NCBI GenBank assembly: GCA_907165065.1
Contig: OU015528.1
Span: 33,564,515-33,628,514 of the forward strand
From: Caprimulgus europaeus
Lineage: Eukaryota > Chordata > Aves > Caprimulgiformes > Caprimulgidae
Direction: 5' to 3'
Length of the DNA: 64,000 bases
Made by a program: the position numbers and the translations under genes. Below are positions 40,321-49,822 of the stretch, in pieces; positions within the stretch are counted from its first letter, which is position 1, and every line of letters starts with the position of its first letter. A model generated the notes under the pieces. That model had not been told where the DNA came from, made no database searches, and saw nothing but the letters and a program-made list of their open reading frames with translations.

Positions 40321-40343
40321 AGTGAGCATGCCTGGGAGCGGGC

Positions 40344-40355
40344 TGCGCACGCGCA
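40344..40355. promoter_or_regulatory. NRF-1 binding motif
   Basis: TGCGCACGCGCA is a perfect match to the palindromic NRF-1 consensus YGCGCAYGCGCR, about 90 bp upstream of the PTPRR start codon and inside the CpG island. NRF-1 sites cluster close to start sites of TATA-less promoters, so this helps place the core promoter. Chance occurrence is possible in such CpG-dense DNA. Confidence 0.6.
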
Positions 40356-40364
40356 GCGCCGCGC

Positions 40365-40392
40365 GGGCGGGAGGGCGGCTGGGCGGGCGGGT
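40365..40392. promoter_or_regulatory. Cluster of GC boxes (Sp/KLF sites)
   Basis: At least three overlapping GGGCGG cores lie here on the plus strand, 110-140 bp upstream of the start codon and directly beside the NRF-1 motif. Sp1-type factors bind either orientation and commonly drive CpG-island promoters. Confidence 0.55.
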
Positions 40393-40750
40393 GCCCTCAG
40401 CTGGCTCTTGGGCGCGGGGCGAGCCCGGGGCGGCGGTGGCTGGGCTGGGGCCGCCTCCCGCCGCCGGGAGAGGGGGCTGTGGAGGGGCCGTGGGGAGCCG
40501 AGGTGGCCGGGATGAGTGGCGGAGGGAGAGCGCTGCAGTTCCAGCTGCGTGTATGGGCAGGAGGCGGCAGCGAGGGGGGTGGCTTCTCCCTCAGACCCCA
40601 GCCGAAGCGGTAGCCGGGGCTCGCTGCTGCAGCAGCGAAGCGGTGGGTTTTGCGTGGCCCCGATCTTGCAGCGCTGACGGGGCACGTCTCAGAAGATTTG
40701 GCATGTCTGGGAGCGCTTTGGCGATGTGCGGTTTTGTGCTTGCAGCGACG

Positions 40751-42687
40751 GCAGTCCTCCCCTTCAGTGTGTTATGAAACGTTGTGTTGTAAAATAAGCG
40801 GTTAGCAAAAACGTGCGTGACGGAAATCACAGCTGGTACAGAAATAAAGTCACGTTCGCTTGGGATCTGCTGAAGTGCCGGCAGTTGGTTCAGACCAGCC
40901 TGATGCAACACCTACTCCGGGAACACTTAGGGAATTTGACTCTGTGGGTATCGGAGGCCCACAAAAAGAGGTCGAACATGAAACAGCCCTGAAACAAGAT
41001 CATTTTCTAAAGTTGAGTTTAATTGATCAAAAGAGTCACTGGAGGCTAACCTTGAGAGGAGGTGGCAGACGGGTCACTCGGCAAGTGATCCGTCTACAGA
41101 CTGCTGCTGGATGTGGCGAGCAGTGTAGGTCTGCAGCTGAAATGGTGCATCCTAAATAGAAAATAACTAAGGAGATAGATTATCAGAGCTTGCTTGCTTC
41201 TAGCAGGCTTTAAATGAACTTTTGTGCAGAAATTTTCTTCATGTAAAGGTGGGAAGGGCTGCACAGGGCCTAATAGCTAGATTTGATTGCATGTGTGACT
41301 GTCCATAAGCAAATGAGCTTCCTTTGCCAGCCCACACACGGCTGTTCATGTACCTGTAGACAGTTAGGTCGTTTGCTTGACAGCAGCATAGTGAAAAAAG
41401 GCTTGGGTTGGAAGACAGCACTCAATGTTGAGCTCTGCCCAAAACAGGTAATTAAAATGATCAAGGGGATTTTTGAACAAGGAGTGGTATTTGGGCCCTG
41501 TCATCTCAATAGTATCTTTTGTAGATATTGTGCTTCAGAAGCTCTGCTAAGCTGCAAGATTTCTGCTGCTTCCTCTACTGAGAAAGTAATTTGATGTGGG
41601 TATATACAAATTGCAGCAAGTTCTGTTCCAGTTTAATCCTACTCCTTCTGACTAGGAGAAATTAAAGCAAAAAGAAGTGAAAGAAAGAAGTCTATCCATA
41701 CAGTACTCCCCACTTCTGCCCCCACAACTGTTCCTGTGTGCCCAGGCCTCAGAGGTATAAATATGGGAAAAACATGTAGGGGGCTATACTTCCCTCTCTA
41801 AGTTGTGCAGTGCAAATTAGAATTCCCAGCTCCTAGAGAAAGACACAAGAAAAATTTACTTACAGTCCTCTAATGTTTTGTTATTGTCCACAAGTCATCA
41901 CCCTTGTGTATTCTAGGTAAGGATTTAGGGTCAAATATGTCAACAGGATAACTCCAGTGAAGCTAATGGTATTGATTTGTCCCCATGTGGTTACAGATGA
42001 GGCAGCTGTGGTTTCATATGATTGAGCGCAGTAGCAATATCAACTCACCTCACTTGTAGAGCCCTGAGACACAAAGACCAGATGACTCACCACTACTCTG
42101 TTAAGAAAATTGTTTTCCACTGGGGAAATGTCTTGAGATACAGTTTTGAAAGAAAACATTTAAGCTTCCAACTCATACTTAAGCTGAATTCAGTGGGAAG
42201 CTAAGACTAAATAATTTGCTGATTTTTATATTAATGCATCCTTTTTAAAAGGCAGTCTCGTCAATGCAGAATGGAAGCACTACTGTGGAGTGGGAAGCTG
42301 TTATACAAAAAGTGAGCTAACACATGTGTGATAGTTTCACTGTTTTATCAACATTCCTCTCATAACAAGTCTTATACTGAAACTGAAATACAGCTATTCT
42401 AATTACTAAGAAGAAAATTTACTCTATCCTAGCAAAACCAGTACAACGTGTTGCATCAGCTTGAATTCTCTAGCTTAATTGATTTTTTTTTAGTTTATTT
42501 TTTATTTCCAAATATGGAACATGATATTAACAGTGGAGATCACTAGTGTGTGGCTCACTCTAAGAGAGTGTATTAAGTCTAGAGCTGAATTAAGTGTTCA
42601 GCTGAATGCTGAATATTACCAATATTTATAAGTTAGGTAAATGACATGGGATAGTGATAAATCTTTTAAATGTTTTTTTCCACAGTA
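40751..42687. other. Upstream intergenic, proximal
   Basis: Two kilobases between the CpG island and the heptamer minisatellite. Composition falls quickly to AT-rich. Short open frames only. Confidence 0.55.
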
Positions 42688-42690
42688 CCC

Positions 42691-42942
42691 TCCCTTCTCC
42701 CTTCTCCCTTCTCCCTTCTCCCTTCTCCCTTCTCCCTTCTCCCTTCTCCCTTCTCCCTTCTCCCTTCTCCCTTCTCCCTTCTCCCTTCTCCCTTCTCCCT
42801 TCTCCCTTCTCCCTTCTCCCTTCTCCCTTCTCCCTTCTCCCTTCTCCCTTCTCCCTTCTCCCTTCTCCCTTCTCCCTTCTCCCTTCTCCCTTCTCCCTTC
42901 TCCCTTCTCCCTTCTCCCTTCTCCCTTCTCCCTTCTCCCTTC
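42691..42942. repeat. 36-copy heptamer minisatellite (TCCCTTC)n
   Basis: Thirty-six apparently perfect head-to-tail copies of TCCCTTC (252 bp), embedded in a 267-base stretch without a purine on the plus strand (42688-42954). The minus strand is (GAAGGGA)n, so GGG runs recur every 7 bases with 4-base spacers, which fits the G-quadruplex rule. All long open frames here (repeating PSPFSLL on plus, REKGEGR on minus) are artefacts of the 7-base period. It is 2.4 kb upstream of the PTPRR start codon. Confidence 0.97.
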
Positions 42943-42949
42943 TCTTTCT

Positions 42950-42989
42950 TTCCCAGCAGCATACTCATGATTGAGTATGCTGCTGGGAA
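42950..42989. repeat. Perfect palindrome, 18-bp arms and 4-base loop
   Basis: Left arm TTCCCAGCAGCATACTCA at 42950-42967 and its exact reverse complement at 42972-42989, separated by TGAT. It begins inside the pyrimidine tract of the adjacent heptamer array. It could extrude as a cruciform in DNA or fold as an 18-bp hairpin in RNA of either strand. Confidence 0.95.
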
Positions 42990-45147
42990 GTCACACTCAG
43001 TATTGGTTACAATTAAGCGAGACTGTTCCAAGTTCTTACTGTTTTCTTCCCCTGTCAGGCTGGGTAGACCATCTTCTTTGTCTGCGAATCATTTTGCACT
43101 AGACTTCCATTGACAACTTGCTTTAAGAGGAAGCTAAAACAATGAAAGCCAAATCCAAAGCCTGTCTTCAGTTTAAGAAGGCAGTGATACATAGATTAGC
43201 AAGCAGAGAATATATCTGAAGAAGAGAGGATCACACTTTTGTCTAAGATTAATAATATGGATAATATAGTAATATCTGTTGTCCCTTGACAAGCTTCAGA
43301 AGAAAACTGAAGCACTGTGTGGTAATAAATGAAAGCAGGTTGGAGGAGGAGAAGGGGTGAAGAGGAGGTTATATGCATAGATCAGTTGATTCTTAGGAGA
43401 GATTAATGCAAATCAGGAAAATAACTACTTTTTGGTGTGTGTGTACAACAATCTCAGCAGAAGAAAGCTCATAACAGGCACAATTAGATCTCACTAAATA
43501 GTATTGCTGAGATGGGAGGAGGGATTCTTTTTAACACATTGCGGAAAGGTACTGCTACAGGAAAAGTGTCAGGGAGTAGCTTGTGTCCTGAGAGATTGCC
43601 TGCGGGCAGAATCACTATTGTGCCAATGCAAATGCAACATACTTCTTAATGAATATTGTCATCATAGGATTACAGTCTTCTGACGTGGCCTGAGACTTTC
43701 CAGAGGTGTTGTAAAGAATCCCTAATAAGACATGAAAAACTGACACTGACTTAGCTGAAAGGCAAGGAAAACTTTGTAAGTGTGAGAGAGTGAGAATGCA
43801 AGGGTATTTGTGGCTATGTGTGCAGTTCTGAAACTTCAAGACCAGATTTTGACAAGACCATCTTACAATTTTTATGTATTTTAATATATTTTTTTTCTTT
43901 TTTCTAATTAACTACAGAAACATTTCACTCCTGTTTCATGAGGCCATTTGGAAAGAATCAAATTGATTAAGGAGTACCTAACCAAAAGCTGGCTGTTAAA
44001 GACACGAGACAAAACACTGTTAATCCCCAATGTGAGCAGCTAAAGTATTGAACAAGACCTGTAAGGGGCTGGGGTAACCCTAACCAATAGTGAGGGCAAG
44101 ACATCAGTACTTGCAGATTCATTTAGCCGTAATGATGACCTCCCTTCTGGCAGCTAGTTTAATTCATGCATTTAGATTGCCAGCAAAGTTACTTTATTTT
44201 CTGTTGATGAGAAGATCCCGGTCACCTGCTTTCCAATGAAGTGCCCAAAAGCTATGACATTCTACAGTATCTTCAGGAGTTTTACAGTGCTGCAGGAAGG
44301 AGGGGAGGAATTAATGTGATGTGGAACTGTATTCTTACCAGGTTGATGGTAGCTTGTCCCAGCATTTTGTATTTAGTGGTAGAATATTTTTAAACAAATT
44401 TGAAACAATGAGGATGGCTATTTATCTTCTTGCCCATGTCAAGGTCTTCTAGCACTGCTTCCATCTGAAGTCTAATTGTGCAAATGTGCCAGAAATGTCA
44501 GCTTTTCTTTCTGCTGTGCTGCATTAGCTGTTCCAATGTTTTGCCTGAAAGTGGGACTTGAAGACGCAGGTCAAAATATTCCAGACATAGGTGTAGGATT
44601 CACTTCACCTAACCTGAGACATCTGCAAGGTGGGTATCTTTTTCTGAGCTAGTAAAATTGATCTCCCTTTGTCATCAAGAGAGAGAAATAGGAAGTCCTA
44701 GAGCATATTTCATGTTACTTCTTTTAGATGTCAAGCTTGGGATCAGTCATGCCTCGAAGTGATGATTTTTCTCCAGTGACAGTAATGGAAATTTAAGATA
44801 ATTAACTCGCATATAGATATGAATATTTGCTCAGGTTACTCTTACATTTTCTTACAAAGTTGTTCACCTGGGCATTTTTCTGTATTTTTAATTGGAGACA
44901 CCTGTGGGTTTGAGTTGGTGCTAAACAACCCTTCACAAGGAATAATCAGTTCTATGTTAGCAGACATTTTTGGCTCTCTGTCCAGGTGCCTTCATACCCA
45001 GTATCTGGAACAGCAAGTGGCAGCTCTGATTTCATACAGCCCAGATGCAATTTCACCATTTTCTCTGATTTATTCTCTCTTTTAGGCTATTCATACCAGA
45101 GAGCAGTAAAGATATCTTCCTCAAATGTTCTACTAGGAGCATTTAGA

Positions 45148-45177
45148 TTCATAAAGTCATGAATGTCACTTTATGAA
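45148..45177. repeat. Short perfect inverted repeat
   Basis: Arms TTCATAAAGT and ACTTTATGAA (10 bp, perfect) around a 10-base loop. AT-rich, so it could be chance. Confidence 0.6.
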
Positions 45178-45500
45178 AGTCTTCAAAAGACCTTTAGTCA
45201 AGGCTAGAAGTATATCTCTTGAACTATACTTACTTCTGTAATCAGTTATTTTATGTCAAAGTAATTTAATATGATATGCCTTTCTCATAAAAGAGGGTGA
45301 TTTTTTTGAACCACAAATATGTGTGTGTATACTAATATGCATTTAAATATGGAAGGCAAGTTAGTAACCTGTGGTTATTAATAACCGCACATACATCTGG
45401 AAATGAAGCAGCTATGCTTGAGATTTAAAGTAGCTTGCACAGTACAATTTATACTCTAGATTCAAACTTCTGAATACAGAAGTAACTGATTGCTTAGAGA

Positions 45501-45519
45501 TAATAATAATAATAATAAG
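45501..45519. repeat. (TAA)n microsatellite
   Basis: A short trinucleotide array of about six TAA units in the intergenic region. Confidence 0.7.
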
Positions 45520-48500
45520 CTTCTGTCTCAAGTGAGTCAAATTTCAGGCAACTCTCATCTAATGCATAGATGCCAGCGTTAGAGTAAGTTCAAGTTCAGA
45601 TAAGATGAGGGAATTTGGGCATTTAGTTATTTGCAGTATTAGCGTCAGACAGTTTACTTTGATGTTATATTTCAAGAAGTGTACCGTTCCTTGAAATAAG
45701 AAACAAAAATAATTCAAAATCTTACTAATTGAATATGCAGTTTTGTGCAAAGTTGAGTCTTCTGCTAGCTCAAGTAAACAAGAACAAACTGCCAGTTGTC
45801 TCTCTCAGCTTGGTTTAACATTCACTATTTTCTTGTATAAGCACAAAGCTGGATTTTAATGAAACTTTGCCTGCTTTGGCTGCCCATTGCCTTTTTAAAC
45901 AATGTTTCTAAAGTATATTTGCAACTAGGGGTTGAGGTTTCAGTGCATCCAAAACTGCAGCACCTGAGGCTGGATGGCAGGAACATGGACAGGAAACTGT
46001 CATCTGTCAATATCGATCTGACATTCATGAAGCATTAGGAGATGGGAATCATAACAGTTGTCCTCAGCAAATAACAAGTAAACATCTTATGTAATTAATA
46101 TTCAGCCTGACACTGTTCAGCGATTCAGTGATTAGAAGAATTTTTTCATTAATTATTTGGCTTTAGGGTGTCATTTGATTAATTTTTGATTAGACACATG
46201 ACATATTGTAACTGTAAAGATCCTAACGTAATTGCCCTCACTGGAAAGTTTAGATGATTAGTAGGACTCTGTTATCTCTTTATGTCAGGCTGAAGTTATG
46301 CATGCGTTTGCTAAGGGAGAAGGTATGTGATCACCCCAGGACATCTCAGGTTGATCCCAATTATATCTCTGGATAAACTCTATGTTTATCTATCTCTAGT
46401 TATTTTTTTAAAGTTTGGTGGCTGTTTTAAAGTATCAAATCGTCACCTTTCTACTCAAACTACTAGTTACACACACAGACAATACTACTGAAGTTCATAG
46501 GTGTCCTAAACAAGTTTTTTTCAGTGACTTAATTAAGTTTCCTGGCTAGAAGTTGCTTTTCTTTTTTGGTTGCTTCTAAAGCCTATCATTTTTTAAAGAT
46601 TTCGTCAATTTTTTTCCATGTCTCTTTTGGAGAATTTGCTGAATTTTACTGCAACAAACATGACTCTACCTGTTAACAGCAAGAGGTATCCATTAAAAAG
46701 ATATTACCTCTACTACAGCCAAGCTTTTGACCAAAGCCAAGAGCCATTTTGATGCCAGAATGTACCAACTGTTATCGTGAAACGTTGTCCCAAATTTGTC
46801 AAAGTTACAAGAGCTTACTATTTTAGTGTGCGTACTTGAGGGTTTCTGGAGATGGTGACTGCTGCTGTTTGTTTTCAGCTGGAAGCAAAATTCTCTCAGA
46901 ATTTAATGTTTCCTGAATATACTCCAGTTCTAGTTGCTGGCTGGAGTGCTTGTGGGTCATTCCATCAGATCAAACGGGTGTGCTTCATTCCAAAGATAGG
47001 AGCACTTCCTTGTAAATAGTTTTTTAGCAGCAGGCCGTCACAGGGTGGCAGAATGGAATACAGGGACCTTCTTTCTCTACCTGCTGCTGGTAGTGTAAAG
47101 AAGATCAAAGGGGAATATTGAAAGGGGTATGAATGAAAAGGAAAATATTAGCAACATGAAACAGCACAGGCATTAATACTCTGATGCAGTCTGATTGAAA
47201 GCTGAAGTACAGTAGTGCATGGGGGAAAACAAGAGATGGGACAAAAAGTGGCCAGGAAAACAGGAGGAGATGGCAATAGAAGCATGAGGGTTTGAGGACA
47301 GTAAAGTAAACACCATAGTTTGGAAAAGAATGCCCCATTCTTTGGGGGTTGAAAAAAACATGTTCCAATTTGCTAAGCAACAAGGAATTTTATCCAAACA
47401 AAGAAGTAAACAAAGCTCCCCTCTGCAATTTATAATCTGGAGAAATAAAAAATGAGAAGCCAACATTTAGTAATTGTTTTTCTTAATGCCAGTTTAGGGA
47501 CTCGAGTCCTGCTTTCCTACTCACATGGGCTCCCTTGCCAACACCTAGAGGACAAAATGATTAAAGACAAAGAAAATAATTATGTTTATTAACCATGGTT
47601 TTTAATTGATAGAAAATGAAAAGAAAAATTAAAAACAGATCACAAGCAAAAGGAATGGCTATTTTATTTTAATTCTATTTATTTATCCTTCTTGTGGAAA
47701 GGCCTTAACAAAGACTACGTCACTGAGTGCAGTCTAACCATATGAAGTCCAGAATATCTACTTGCAAGTAGCAGCAAGTCTTATCTTAGTGTAACATAAG
47801 TAACAAAGGCAACCTAGAGATGGATCAGCAGTTACAGCTAAGGACTGATCAGGCCTATGTAATGTATCACAGATAACCTAACCTGTAGGGTTATAGATGA
47901 TCAATGGATAGAAATTTTAAGTCTAATAAAATCTGAAAAATGGTTTTATGAAAATAAGTCACGTGGGGAGTTGTAAAAAATAATTATATAAATATATCTC
48001 AATAGTTTTATATAGAAAAAGAAGACTTTATCATGTTCTCCATCCTTTTAATATTTTAATTTAAATAGTAAATCAATATCCTGGTAGGAAGTTCAAAACA
48101 GATATATCAATCTAATTTCTTGGCGATGCTTTAACACTTTGTCTTTCAAAGGACAATGTAGTCTTGTCATCGTATTACAGAAACATTAATGAAAAGAAAA
48201 TCAGTATTCCCAAGTGGTGTATTGCAGCATTTTTGTTTCACCATTCGTTTTCATTTATCCGGCTGTTTCTTCATTTTTATAAGCCAATGGACGCACCATG
48301 AAAATTGCAGTAAACTTGAGGAAAGGAACAAATGCTCTCTTTGGCTACTTATTTTATAATCCCATTTTCTTTGTAACTTCATAAAAGGAGGAGCCCATCA
48401 GGCCAGAAGTGTGGGCTTCTTACTGTCTACAGACTCATTATTTTGTCCACCTCTAATACACTGTTGACGTGTTTCCATCATGTAGCATCAAACCAAAGCT

Positions 48501-48816
48501 GTGTCCACCTTTGCTGTTAATATGTCACTACTTTTGTTTCTGAAGAGAATAATCTTTTTTTTTTCTTTTTAAGTCTAGAATCTTTCTGATACTCAACTCT
48601 GCCATAAGGTTTATTTTCTTGAAAATAAAGTTCTTTCATTCTTTTGAGACAGGCCCTGCTCTTTTGAGTGGCATGCAATGGTAGTCTAACTCTTCCTCAG
48701 TTGTTTTTTCACTTACAGTTGCTTTACTACTTTATTAGTATCTAAACCACTTCCAAAATATAATTAGACTGCTACAAAGCATAAAGCTTTTTATACACTT
48801 TCTAACTTGCAATGTG

Positions 48817-49822
48817 TGTTGGGTTTGTGTGGGGGAGGAGGCTTTGGTAGTCGGGGAAAGGGCCACCTTGTAAGAAGCTTCACAGAAGCTGCCCTGACTC
48901 CAAGGTGTACCACCACCCCTTCCCCCCCCAGCCCAGGCTGAGCCAATCAGCACTAGAGAAACGCCTCCATGAATCCATAATTATGAGGGGAAGGACTGTC
49001 TTGAAAAGAAGAAGGTGGGGGTGAACCTGGAGGAGAGACCATTGACCTGAACAAAAGACAACCATCAGCCTAAACAAAGAGAGAGGTCCGTTGCCAGGAG
49101 GAAGGAGGAGGAGGGGGAGGACGGAGAACCTCAGACACCCAGCTCAACCCCAGAAGAGGACAAAGGAGGTCCCTGCAGCCCACAGAAGTTCAGCAGTGGA
49201 GCAGAGACCCATGTGTAGGTCATGGAGGACTCCAGGCTGGAGCAGAAAAGCTGAGCTTGAGGGCAAGTGTGACTGAAATTGTCACCCCAGAGTCACTCAA
49301 TGCCAGAGCGGGGGTGGACCCTCAGAGCCAGGGTTGAGGAGGCACGATGGACTGGAGGCCTGTCTGCAGCCCATAGATGTCCCCATGTCAGAGCTGGGAG
49401 CTGAGCCTGAAGAGGTCCATGACTCCATGGGAAACTCACTTTGGAACATCTTGTCCCTAGACTTTCATGCCAGGAGGAGTGGCAATGGTGAACTGACTGA
49501 ACCCCCATCCCCTGTCCCCTGTGCTGCTGTGGGGGAGGAGGTGGAGAAGTCAGGAGCAAAGTGATTTGAGCCCAAATTACTTTGAAGGTGTTGTAAGATG
49601 TGGTTGTTATGTGTCACTGTGCTACTTGGATGCATGGCAACAAATTAAATTGATTTTTCTTCCCCAAGTTGAGTCTGTTTTGCCCGTGACCGTAACTGAT
49701 GAGTGAGCCGTCCCTGTTCTCATCCTAATCTGTGCCCTTTTGTTGTGATTCCCTTCCCATCTCATTGGGTTGGGGGAGTGAGTGCAGGACTGCATGGTCC
49801 TACTGTGGGTTAAACCACCACA
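48817..49822 (+). mobile_element. Solo LTR, avian ERVL-like family, copy 3
   Basis: A 1006-bp copy with the same ends as copy 1 (TGTTGGGTTTG...TTAAACCACCACA) and exactly the same length, colinear throughout. It lies in the intergenic region 8.5 kb upstream of PTPRR and points away from it. The copy 1 AATAAA is AACAAA here. Immediate flanks show no clear target-site duplication. No internal viral region is attached. Confidence 0.8.

Larger units (their letters stand above)
39575..40750 (-). promoter_or_regulatory. PTPRR: CpG-island promoter of PTPRR
   Basis: An abrupt block of high GC and dense CpG in an otherwise AT-rich, CpG-poor window. It covers exon 1, the first ~600 bp of intron 1 and ~500 bp upstream of the start codon. 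There is no convincing TATA box upstream of 40253 on the minus strand. Instead there are several GC boxes and an NRF-1 motif, typical of dispersed-start CpG-island promoters. Such islands often transcribe both ways, so a divergent plus-strand transcript is possible, but no plus-strand gene is recognised. Boundaries were judged by eye. Confidence 0.85.
42990..48816. other. Upstream intergenic, no gene recognised
   Basis: AT-rich DNA with the TAA microsatellite and the inverted repeat at 45148. A homeodomain-motif-rich patch lies around 46080-46230. No coding exon recognised. Confidence 0.55.

Noticed and set aside
39869-40777. Several plus-strand frames rich in Ala, Arg, Gly and Pro
   Set aside because: They are chance frames in CpG-island DNA, opposite the PTPRR promoter and exon 1.
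42691-42942. Telomere-like repeat
   Set aside because: The unit is TCCCTTC, not CCCTAA; the heptamer does not match the vertebrate telomere hexamer.
42641-43113. Long open frames in three plus-strand frames and one minus-strand frame, coding for 7-residue repeats
   Set aside because: A stop-free 7-base tandem repeat opens the frames it covers; these are artefacts of the minisatellite.
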